Assembly (NCBI GenBank): GCA_003164375.1
Contig: PLTE01000058.1
Location: 1 to 8,198 of the forward strand
Direction of reading: 5' to 3'
DNA length: 8,198 bases
Source: Hyphomicrobiales bacterium
GTDB taxonomy: Bacteria > Pseudomonadota > Alphaproteobacteria > Rhizobiales > Xanthobacteraceae
Part shown: piece after piece, positions 1 to 5,868 of the stretch
Numbering within the stretch: position 1 is the stretch's first letter
Layout of the letters: each line of letters begins with the position of its first letter
Translations under genes and position numbers: made by a program
Notes under the pieces: model-generated
What the model saw: only the letters and a program-made list of their open reading frames with translations
The model's database searches: none
Told to the model about the DNA's origin: nothing

Positions 1-177
1 GTCCATTTTCGGCATGTTCCAATCGAGCAGGATCGCGTCCGGCAAATCGCGCTGGCACGTTTCGATCGCATCTTCGCCGTTCTCGGCTTCCACGATCTGG
101 AATTCGAGACCTTCAAGGATGCGCCGCGCCACCTTTCGGATGACGCTGGAGTCGTCGACAATCAAGCACGTTTTCAT
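1..177 (-). CDS. cheY: CheY-like single-domain response regulator, partial (N-terminal 59 residues)
   Basis: This is the first 59 residues of a receiver-domain protein; the rest lies beyond the left edge. The protein starts MKTCLIVDDSSVIRKVARRI, giving the acidic pocket (Asp8, Asp9) right after the first beta strand. The phosphoacceptor is Asp52 in LLDWNMPKMD. The switch Thr/Ser and the conserved Lys would be in the missing part. The ATG at 175-177 has a good ribosome binding site, GAGGA, about 4 bases upstream. It is the fourth gene of a same-strand run chpT-cheA-cheW-cheY, 175 bases after cheW, so it is the likely phosphate acceptor of this CheA. The visible part is typical of stand-alone CheY in alphaproteobacterial chemosensory clusters. 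A C-terminal output domain cannot be excluded, because only half of a receiver domain is visible. Confidence 0.9.
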   Translation of the reverse strand, partial: MKTCLIVDDSSVIRKVARRILEGLEFQIVEAENGEDAIETCQRDLPDAILLDWNMPKMD

Positions 178-264
178 CGTTTCCTCGCTCTGCCCTGCAC
201 GGGCGAAGTCGCCGCAATTTTCTGACTCGTGGATCGTGTTGGAACTCGGATGATTTCCGATCGT

Positions 265-295
265 CCTTCGCTTGCGCACGCAAGTTTCGCGAAGG
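265..295. other. Hairpin-forming sequence in the cheW-cheY spacer
   Basis: CCTTCG at 265-270 can pair with CGAAGG at 290-295. Inside it CTTGCG (271-276) pairs with CGCAAG (279-284) around a two-base CA turn, leaving a five-base bulge (285-289). This gives 12 base pairs in total. It lies in the 175-base spacer between the cheW stop and the cheY start and would be present in a cheA-cheW-cheY mRNA. No T-run follows on either strand, so a classic intrinsic terminator is not supported. An RNA-stability or partial attenuation role is inference. Confidence 0.5.
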
Positions 296-327
296 CGGAA
301 AACCGGCACTCGCTTTTCGGGTTCATG
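296..327 (-). repeat. Degenerate copy of rhizobial-type palindromic intergenic repeat
   Basis: This stretch matches the reverse complement of the complete palindrome at 8042-8090 at 26 of 32 positions by hand alignment. It keeps the GAAAACCGGCA core, the CTTTTCGGG arm and the trailing TCATG. The outer GAGC/GCTC arms are lost or degenerate. It directly abuts the hairpin at 265-295 and ends 25 bases before the cheW stop codon on the minus strand. Such elements are common in intergenic DNA of Bradyrhizobium-like genomes. Confidence 0.55.
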
Positions 328-352
328 GGCTTGCAATCCTATTCATTCGCGC

Positions 353-826
353 TCACGCCGCCGCAGCTTCGGCGCCGAGATCCAGCACCCGACCGACATC
401 GAGCACCACAAGAAGCTGACCATCGAGCCGAAACACGCCGGAAGACACGCGCGCGAGTTTGCGGTCGAGATTGATGGGGTTCGGCTCGCGGTCCGCCTCC
501 GTTAGCTTGAGCACTTCGCCCACAAAATCGACCAGCAGACCGAACGATTCCGCTTCGTATTCGAGACCGATCGCCATCGGTGCGTAATCTTTGGTGGCCG
601 CCGCGTGACCGCGATGTTCCAAATCGAGCCGCGCGCTGAGATGGATCGCCGTGACGATCCGCCCGCGCAGATTGAGCACGCCGGCGATTTCCGACCCGGC
701 GAGCGGCACGCGCGTGATATTCGTCGGCTTGAAGACATCCTGCACGCGCTCGATCGGTAGACCAAACAGCTGGCCGGCGCTGGTAAAGGTGACGTATTCG
801 GTGAGCTTGGCTGAATCGTTCGTCAT
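353..826 (-). CDS. cheW: CheW chemotaxis coupling protein
   Basis: This 157-residue protein is one CheW domain, the usual full length for the family. CheW is a cytoplasmic adaptor that links methyl-accepting receptors to the CheA kinase in signalling arrays. The sequence opens with EYVTFTSAGQLFGLPIERVQDV (residues 10-31), followed by the hallmark NLRGRIVTAIHL (residues 52-63) and later FGLLVDFVGEVLKL (95-108). It ends in a short alanine-rich tail (GAEAAAA). The ATG at 824-826 lies one base beyond the cheA stop codon (TGA-C-ATG on the minus strand). Translation is therefore probably coupled to cheA, which fits the weak upstream ribosome binding site. Function is assigned from the domain and from the cheA-cheW-cheY context; which receptors it serves cannot be read from this window. 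Confidence 0.93.
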   Translation of the reverse strand: MTNDSAKLTEYVTFTSAGQLFGLPIERVQDVFKPTNITRVPLAGSEIAGVLNLRGRIVTAIHLSARLDLEHRGHAAATKDYAPMAIGLEYEAESFGLLVDFVGEVLKLTEADREPNPINLDRKLARVSSGVFRLDGQLLVVLDVGRVLDLGAEAAAA

Positions 827-827
827 G

Positions 828-3431
828 TCACGCTGCCCGCTCGACGTCGGCGCTCTGTTCCTTGATCGCCGCGATCAATCCAGTGCGGTCGAATTTGGCG
901 ACGAAATCGTGGAAGCCGACCGCGCGTCCGCGCTCGATCGCGTCCGCGGAAACCATCGCGGCAAGCGCGATGATAGGTATCGCCGCCGTGCCCGGCGCGC
1001 GCCGCATCGCCTCGGCGAGCGCAAAGCCGTCCATGTCCGGCATCTCGACATCGGTGACGACGAGATCGAACCGGGCGCCGGATTTCAAAGCAGCGAGCGC
1101 ATCGGCCGCCGAGCCGACGGCGACCACCTGGTAGCCAGCCGCCTTGATCAGCGGCGCCAGCATGTCGCGGAAGAACGCGGAATCGTCGACCAGGAGAACG
1201 CTGTGCGCCGCGCGCGCGGCCGTACCGTCACGGTTGCGGAACCAGTCCTCGAAGGCCTGCGGCAGGAAATGTCCGACGTCGACGATCTCGGTCGTCAATC
1301 CCTTGACCACGGCGTAGCCGAGCACGCCCGGACGGTTGCTCGCGACTTCGATATCGAGCCTGTCCTCGACGATGTCGACGATCTCGTCGACCACGAGCCC
1401 CATCGAGCGGCCGTGGTCGGAGAAGACCAGGATTGGCTGGGCGCCTTCGTGCTTGAGGCCGGTCTCGGTGTCGATGCGCAAAAGCGGCATGAGCTGGTCG
1501 CGATATTGCACTAGATGACGGCCGTCGGAGATTTCAATGCGGCGGCAATCGATCTCCTCGAGCCGGGTAACCAGCGAGAGCGGCACGGCCTTCGGCTGCT
1601 GCGAGCCGGCGCGGAAAACCAAGAGCGAAACCGTAGCCTCGCTGGCGATCTCCGCGCTTTGCTTCAACTCCGGCGCATCAGCTTGCGCCGTCTGCGCGGC
1701 GCGGCCGAGCGCCTGCGCAACGCCATTCGGGTCGAGAATCATGATGACCGAGCCGTCGCCGAGGATCGTGGTGCCGGAGAACACGCCGATATGCCGCAGC
1801 TTCGACGACATCGGCTTGATGACGATTTCCTCGGTATGGAACACGCTGTCGACGATGGCGCCGAATACCAGATTGCCGACCTGAGTGACCACGACGAAGC
1901 CGCCGTCGCTGTCGGCCGCGCCGAGCTTCAAGACTTCCTTCAGATGCAGCAACGGCAACAGCGTGTTGCGCAGCCGCAGCACCGGCGTGTCCTTGATCCG
2001 CTCGATGCGATGCTCGCCACTGCTACCGGCGCGAACAAGCTCGAGAACCGAGAGTTGCGGAATGGCGAACCGTTCGCCCCCGGCCTCGACGATCAGCGCG
2101 GAGACGATCGCGAGCGTGAGCGGAATCTTGATGGTGAATGTGGCGCCGCCGCCCGGGATCGACTTCAAATCGACGGTGCCGCCGATCTGTTCGATATTGC
2201 TGCGCACGACGTCCATGCCGACGCCTCGGCCGGAAATGCTGGTGACTTCAGCGGCGGTGGAAAAGCCGGGCGAAAAAATGAAATTGCAGATTTCGCCATC
2301 GGATTTCGCGGCCATTTCGGCTTCGGTAGCCAGGCCGCTCTCGATCGCCTTGGCCCGGATGCGCATGGTGTCGAGGCCGCGGCCGTCATCGGCGATTTCT
2401 ATGATGATATGACCGCCCTGGTGGCAGGCGCTCAGCCGGATCGTGCCGTTCTTCGTCTTGCCGGCCGCCATGCGCTCAGCCGGACCCTCGATGCCGTGAT
2501 CGGCACAATTGCGCACCAGATGCGTCAGCGGATCCTTGACGAGCTCGAGCACCTGGCGATCAAGCTCGGTTTCGGCGCCGTACATTTCCAACTCGATGTC
2601 CTTATCGAGCTCTGCCCCGAGATCGCGCACAATGCGCGGCAGTTTCTGCCACGCATTGCCGATCGGCTGCATGCGCGTCTTCATCACGCCTTCCTGCAGC
2701 TCGGCGGTAACGTTGGACAGCCGCTGCAAAGGCACTTTGAAGTCAGAATCCTCATGCCTGCGCACGATTTCGAGCAGCTGATTGCGGGTGAGCACCAGCT
2801 CCGAAACCGTGGTCATGAGATGATCGAGGGTCTCGACGCTAACGCGAATCGAATGGGTCGCGAGCTTCTCGCCCACCTCGGCCGCGGGCTTATCGCCGGC
2901 CTCAAACGTAACCTGGGCGCCCGCTTCGATCGCTGGCGCGGCGGCGGGCTCGGCATCGGCGCGTTCCGGCGCTACGTCGGGCGCCGATTGCGGCGGCGGG
3001 TTTTCCTGCCGCGCCGCGTTGTCCTGGCGCGCTGGGCTTTCCTGACGCGGCGGGCCTTCGTGACGCGCCATGGAACCGAGCCGCTCGATGAGGTCGTTGT
3101 CGTCCCCTGCCGGCTCCTGCTCGAGCCGCTCGATCCCGTCGAGGATCGTCTTGATGCGGTCGAGGGTGGCCAGGATGAGCGTCACGGCATCGGCGGTGAC
3201 TGGCATGCCATCGCGGAACTTGCCCATCAGGGTCTCGGCGGCATGCGTCAGCGTTTCGAGCCGAGACAATGCGAGAAAGCCGCAGGTGCCCTTGATGGTG
3301 TGGACCAGACGAAAAATGTTGCCGAGGATTTGGCCATTATTCGGGTCCTGCTCGAAACGCACGAGCTCGGCATCGACCAAGTCGAGGCTCTCGCCGGTTT
3401 CGTTCAGGAAGTCCCGCAGCAGCTCGTCCAT
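828..3431 (-). CDS. cheA: Hybrid chemotaxis-type histidine kinase CheA (Hpt, HATPase, two CheW-like domains, receiver)
   Basis: An 867-residue cytoplasmic kinase that autophosphorylates on its Hpt histidine and passes phosphate to CheY-type receivers. Domains: Hpt at about 1-105 with His44 in HTIKGTCGF; a Pro/Ala/Glu-rich linker at about 106-190 with a hexapeptide repeat and no recognisable P2 domain; dimerisation helices at about 193-260; HATPase with N-box Asn308 (RNCADHG), DDGRG (348-352) and GRGVGMDVV (401-409); CheW-like domain 1 at about 440-575; CheW-like domain 2 at about 600-725; receiver at about 743-860 with Asp749/Asp750 and phosphoacceptor Asp794. The receiver has Ala824 where Thr/Ser is usual, and Lys846 is followed by Phe instead of Pro. 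The ATG at 3429-3431 was chosen because MDELLRDFL begins the Hpt fold and GAGG lies 8 bases upstream. A TTG at 3635 would add 68 residues without domain character. Second gene of the chpT operon. Confidence 0.94.
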   Translation of the reverse strand: MDELLRDFLNETGESLDLVDAELVRFEQDPNNGQILGNIFRLVHTIKGTCGFLALSRLETLTHAAETLMGKFRDGMPVTADAVTLILATLDRIKTILDGIERLEQEPAGDDNDLIERLGSMARHEGPPRQESPARQDNAARQENPPPQSAPDVAPERADAEPAAAPAIEAGAQVTFEAGDKPAAEVGEKLATHSIRVSVETLDHLMTTVSELVLTRNQLLEIVRRHEDSDFKVPLQRLSNVTAELQEGVMKTRMQPIGNAWQKLPRIVRDLGAELDKDIELEMYGAETELDRQVLELVKDPLTHLVRNCADHGIEGPAERMAAGKTKNGTIRLSACHQGGHIIIEIADDGRGLDTMRIRAKAIESGLATEAEMAAKSDGEICNFIFSPGFSTAAEVTSISGRGVGMDVVRSNIEQIGGTVDLKSIPGGGATFTIKIPLTLAIVSALIVEAGGERFAIPQLSVLELVRAGSSGEHRIERIKDTPVLRLRNTLLPLLHLKEVLKLGAADSDGGFVVVTQVGNLVFGAIVDSVFHTEEIVIKPMSSKLRHIGVFSGTTILGDGSVIMILDPNGVAQALGRAAQTAQADAPELKQSAEIASEATVSLLVFRAGSQQPKAVPLSLVTRLEEIDCRRIEISDGRHLVQYRDQLMPLLRIDTETGLKHEGAQPILVFSDHGRSMGLVVDEIVDIVEDRLDIEVASNRPGVLGYAVVKGLTTEIVDVGHFLPQAFEDWFRNRDGTAARAAHSVLLVDDSAFFRDMLAPLIKAAGYQVVAVGSAADALAALKSGARFDLVVTDVEMPDMDGFALAEAMRRAPGTAAIPIIALAAMVSADAIERGRAVGFHDFVAKFDRTGLIAAIKEQSADVERAA
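3001..3072 (-). repeat. 18-bp tandem repeat (about four units) inside cheA
   Basis: Four consecutive 18-base units at 3001-3018, 3019-3036, 3037-3054 and 3055-3072 share a (c/t)(t)(t/g)tc(c/g)tg(a/c/g)cgcg pattern. The last unit is the most diverged. In the cheA frame they encode four hexapeptides, ARHEGP, PRQESP, ARQDNA and ARQENP, at about residues 122-145, in the flexible linker after the Hpt domain. The units differ at several bases, so they are old or diverged rather than freshly expanded. Confidence 0.75.
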
Positions 3432-3642
3432 ACCAGGCGCCTCATCGCCACCGGCGGCTTTTGTCTCACCGGCCCATGCAGAAGCGCGCGTTCCGATGTC
3501 CGACGCGCATGGCGCGCGCCGTCCTCGCCAGACGCGCGACGCCTGATCGGGCAGGCTCAGTTTGTTGGCAAAGGGTTTAATTTCGGTTGCGGCACGCGCC
3601 GATTGCCGCGCGATCGTCGCCAAAACGCCGTCCAAATCAACG
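3432..3642 (-). other. chpT-cheA spacer, probable cheA 5' leader
   Basis: This is the 211-base gap between the chpT stop and the chosen cheA start. It is open in the cheA frame back to a TTG at 3635, but the 68 residues so encoded (rich in Ala, Arg and Gly) show no Hpt or other domain features. It is therefore better read as leader or promoter DNA. An AT-rich patch at 3575-3583, containing a TTTAATTT stretch, stands out against the GC-rich background. I cannot identify a promoter in it with confidence. Confidence 0.4.
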
Positions 3643-4278
3643 TCAATGAGCGGTAACTACCACTCCATCGCCCTCGACGGCGGCCGAGACGGTTAGTCCA
3701 CAATCCCGCGCCAAAATGCCGGTATAAACAGGTTGAATGGCATGGGCATCGACGGTCTGCGCCGGGCTGCCGCCCAGGAGGTCGGCGGCGGCGGCAGGTA
3801 AGCGGGCGTTGAGCCCGGACGCAGCGATCCGAAAACCGGCTCCGGTCGGCTCGATCGTGAGCGTACCGCCACGAGGGATGGCACCAACGGCAACCAGCAG
3901 CATGTTCAAGAGCAATTTGGCTCTATTTTTAGCCACTAATTCCCGCGGCAGATTCCAGACGATCATCGTCTTGCCGTCTTCGAATAGCCCGCGCGCGACC
4001 TTTTCCGCATCGCCCAGATCGATCTGAGCACCAGCCGATCCAGCCGCGCCGAAGGCAAGCCGGCAAAATTGCAGCTTGGCGGAGGCCTGCCGCGCGCTTT
4101 TCTTGATCAGATCCAATGCGAAGGTTTTGGTCTCTTCGTCCTTGTCCTCCTCCAGGACTTCCAGGCCGTTGACGATGGCGCCGACCGGGCTGATCAGGTC
4201 ATGGCAAACGCGCGAGCAAAGCAGCGCCGCAAGGTCGAGGGCGCTTATCGCGATGGGACCGGAAACGGGGGCGGACAT
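3643..4278 (-). CDS. chpT: ChpT histidine phosphotransferase (CtrA/CpdR phosphorelay)
   Basis: A 211-residue protein of the ChpT family, matching the family's usual length. In Caulobacter and Brucella, ChpT is a dimeric cytoplasmic phosphotransferase resembling a histidine kinase without ATP-binding activity. It shuttles phosphate from hybrid kinase CckA to CtrA and CpdR, controlling cell-cycle progression. Here the first helix carries LAALLCSRVCHDLISPVGAI (residues 17-36) with phosphorylatable His26, and NGLEVLEED follows. The C-terminal part (about 95-211) resembles a degenerate ATPase fold, with no recognisable DxGxG or GxGxG nucleotide loops, as expected. Start: ATG at 4276-4278 with GGAG about 6 bases upstream. 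First gene of the minus-strand run leading into cheA, and divergent from the cysQ-like gene. Placement beside chemosensory genes is notable. Assignment is from sequence features, not a search. Confidence 0.9.
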   Translation of the reverse strand: MSAPVSGPIAISALDLAALLCSRVCHDLISPVGAIVNGLEVLEEDKDEETKTFALDLIKKSARQASAKLQFCRLAFGAAGSAGAQIDLGDAEKVARGLFEDGKTMIVWNLPRELVAKNRAKLLLNMLLVAVGAIPRGGTLTIEPTGAGFRIAASGLNARLPAAAADLLGGSPAQTVDAHAIQPVYTGILARDCGLTVSAAVEGDGVVVTAH

Positions 4279-4300
4279 CTATGGCTCCGCTGCTACGGGA

Positions 4301-4370
4301 TCGTGCCCGTCCGTGTCACAGCGCACGCGATTCGGCAATTGTGCGCTCGCTCGTGCCCGTCCCTAGGGAC
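4301..4370. promoter_or_regulatory. Divergent chpT/cysQ intergenic region with symmetric elements (candidate operators)
   Basis: Three structures sit within 70 bases of the 173-base divergent spacer (4279-4451). First, an exact 12-base direct repeat, TCGTGCCCGTCC, at 4301-4312 and 4351-4362, offset by exactly 50 bases. Second, between the copies, a perfect 7-base inverted repeat AGCGCAC (4320-4326) / GTGCGCT (4341-4347) with a 14-base gap; its arms are 21 bases apart, about two helical turns. Third, a perfect 12-base palindrome GTCCCTAGGGAC at 4359-4370. Binding by a dimeric regulator is inference. I cannot place -35/-10 boxes confidently for either gene. Confidence 0.45.
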
Positions 4371-4451
4371 CGTGCTAAACCGCGCCACCTTCGACCCTAT
4401 GACCTGAAAGCCTGCTTCCCCGGTTCGGGATCATGATTTGAGGAGCCCTCC

Positions 4452-5270
4452 GTGCCGACCTTCGATATTGGGGCCTGCGCCACGCTCATGGATGAGCTTA
4501 CGGCCATGGCGACGCAGGCTGCCCGCGCCATCCGGGACCGCGCCGGCAAAGGCGGGGTGCGCCGCAAAGCCGACGGTTCGCCGGTCACGGCGGCGGATGA
4601 AGCCGCCGAGGCTGTCATCTGCGAGGGGCTCGCGCGCCTGACGCCGGGCATACCGGTCATTTCCGAGGAACAGCCGGCACACGATCAGCGCGCGGCATCC
4701 GTGCCGATGGGCGATAATAAAGCCGCCAGCTACTTCCTCGTCGACCCCCTCGACGGCACGCGCGAATTCATCGCCGGCCGCGAGGAATATACCGTCAACA
4801 TTGCGCTGTTGAGTGCCGGCGTCCCGATCCTCGGCATCATCACGGCACCGGCTCTCGGTTTGACTTGGCGGGGCATTGTCGGACGCGGGGCCGAACGGAT
4901 TGCGTTAGACGCGGGCAAAAGCTCGCCGCCCACAGCAATTCACACCCGGTCACCGCGAGAGCAGGAATTGATCGCCCTCGTCAGCCGGTCGCATCTAGAG
5001 AGGCGCACGCGCGCCTACCTCAACCGCTATCCGCTGGCAAAGGTCGTGCAATGCGGCTCGTCGCTGAAATTCTGCCGTCTTGCCGAAGGCGCTGCAGACC
5101 TCTATCCGCGGCTCGCCCCGACCCACGACTGGGATATCGCGGCGGGTCACGCCATCCTCGAAGCGGCCGGGGGACGTGTGGCGGCGCCCGACGGCGCGCC
5201 GCTGGTCTATGGCAGCACGGACCTCTTGATCCCGGCTTTTCTCGCCTCGGGCACGCCGCTCACTGGATGA
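4452..5270 (+). CDS. cysQ: CysQ-type 3'(2'),5'-bisphosphate nucleotidase (inositol monophosphatase superfamily)
   Basis: A 272-residue metal-dependent phosphatase. CysQ enzymes remove the 3'-phosphate from adenosine 3',5'-bisphosphate, the by-product of sulfate assimilation and sulfotransfer. They act in the cytoplasm, often near the membrane. The superfamily motifs are present in order: DGSPVTAAD (residues 41-49), SEE (71-73, metal-binding Glu72), the signature DPLDGTREF (98-106, metal ligands Asp98 and Asp101) and HDWDIAAGHAIL (225-236, Asp228). The DGTREF form favours CysQ over inositol monophosphatase, whose motif usually reads DGTxNF. The start is GTG at 4452, with GAGGAG six bases upstream. 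An in-frame ATG at 4488 would cut the N-terminal helix and has no better ribosome site. No sulfate-assimilation genes are visible nearby, so the substrate is assigned by family only. Divergent from chpT and convergent with the YHS gene. Confidence 0.88.
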   Translation: MPTFDIGACATLMDELTAMATQAARAIRDRAGKGGVRRKADGSPVTAADEAAEAVICEGLARLTPGIPVISEEQPAHDQRAASVPMGDNKAASYFLVDPLDGTREFIAGREEYTVNIALLSAGVPILGIITAPALGLTWRGIVGRGAERIALDAGKSSPPTAIHTRSPREQELIALVSRSHLERRTRAYLNRYPLAKVVQCGSSLKFCRLAEGAADLYPRLAPTHDWDIAAGHAILEAAGGRVAAPDGAPLVYGSTDLLIPAFLASGTPLTG

Positions 5271-5778
5271 GCGTACGCAGCACATCCGGCCATTTGCGGT
5301 CGGCCGAACCGATCACGCGAGCCGGATCGGCGACGAACTTGTCGCGCCGGGCGCCGTCGTAGAACAGGAAAAGGCGTTCTCCGGCGATGAACCAGACATT
5401 CGGATTGCCGGCGACCGCGACACCGCGCGCCACGCCGAGCGGATCATAGCCGCCATATTGCGGCATGTAGATGTCCGGCCGCGCGACAAAGGCGGCGCGA
5501 TTGCCGACATTGGCGAAGCGCCACACCGCGCCGCCATAATGCAACTCGAAGTCAGGACTACCGGCCGTCGGCTTGCCGTCGGTGAAGAAAGCGACGGGGT
5601 CACAGCCCGCGATCGCCAGACCACTATGCCAGTCCACCACGATTTGCTCGGTTGCGGCGGCTCGAAAGGTCGGCACGGCGAAGGCCAGAACAAATGCGAG
5701 GCCGGCATATGCCGCAACGCCGGCGCAGGCGGCCAAGCCGGCACAGTATTGCTTCCGTTTTCGTCGCGCTGTCGTCAT
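5260..5778 (-). CDS. YHS-domain protein, exported or membrane-anchored
   Basis: A 172-residue protein. A basic N-terminus (MTTARRKRK) is followed by a hydrophobic stretch at about residues 12-41, read as a signal peptide or single anchor, so the rest should be periplasmic. The mature part matches YHS-domain proteins common in alphaproteobacteria. Landmarks are GLAIAGCDPVAFFTDGKP (residues 53-70), a WRFAN segment (86-90), NRAAFVARPDIYMPQYGGYDP (93-113) and a C-terminal KWPDVLRTL. YHS domains are small modules often linked with metal binding, but the function of this secreted group is not established. Cys59 sits where Tyr or Phe is more usual (AGYDPVAYF). The stop overlaps the end of the convergent cysQ-like gene by 11 bases. 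The ATG at 5776-5778 has only a weak ribosome site, and the eipA start lies 90 bases away, divergent. Confidence 0.8.
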   Translation of the reverse strand: MTTARRKRKQYCAGLAACAGVAAYAGLAFVLAFAVPTFRAAATEQIVVDWHSGLAIAGCDPVAFFTDGKPTAGSPDFELHYGGAVWRFANVGNRAAFVARPDIYMPQYGGYDPLGVARGVAVAGNPNVWFIAGERLFLFYDGARRDKFVADPARVIGSADRKWPDVLRTLIQ

Positions 5779-5868
5779 AGTTTCGGCAAAGGCTGGACCG
5801 ATTCGGGTTTGTTCGCGCCTTCAGTTAGACCGCATTGCGTGAGCAACGAGTTAAGCTGGGAGGTGACC
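5779..5868. promoter_or_regulatory. Short divergent intergenic region between the YHS gene and eipA
   Basis: These 90 bases must carry the 5' signals of both divergent genes, unless either is read from further upstream. On the plus strand the eipA ribosome site GGAGG at 5859-5863 is clear. A single TTAA at 5851-5854 is present, but not the paired TTAA-N7-TTAA of a CtrA site. TTGC-GTGA-GCAA at 5837-5848 is a small inverted repeat. I see no confident -35/-10 pair. Confidence 0.35.

Noticed and set aside
651..1514. A 287-codon plus-strand open frame opposite cheW and the cheA receiver region
   Set aside because: It spans two genes with strong family motifs on the other strand, has no ribosome site of note and no recognisable protein features.
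3560..3590. Possible CtrA box (TTAA-N7-TTAA) upstream of cheA
   Set aside because: On the minus strand only one TTAA half is present (ATTAAACCCTTTGCCAA); the second half does not match, so it is not called.
1515..3656. A 713-codon open frame on the plus strand, opposite cheA
   Set aside because: It is the antisense of the well-supported cheA gene. Its product is rich in Arg, Ala, Asp and Leu with no domain motifs. Long antisense frames are expected in GC-rich DNA.
4418..4440. A third copy of the palindromic repeat before the cysQ-like gene
   Set aside because: Only TTCGGGATCATG matches one arm; the other arm and the CCGG core are not recoverable, so a remnant is possible but not supportable.
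5458..5868. N-terminal extension of eipA in frame
   Set aside because: It overlaps the divergent YHS gene. The ATG at 5869 has a strong ribosome site and is followed directly by a signal peptide.
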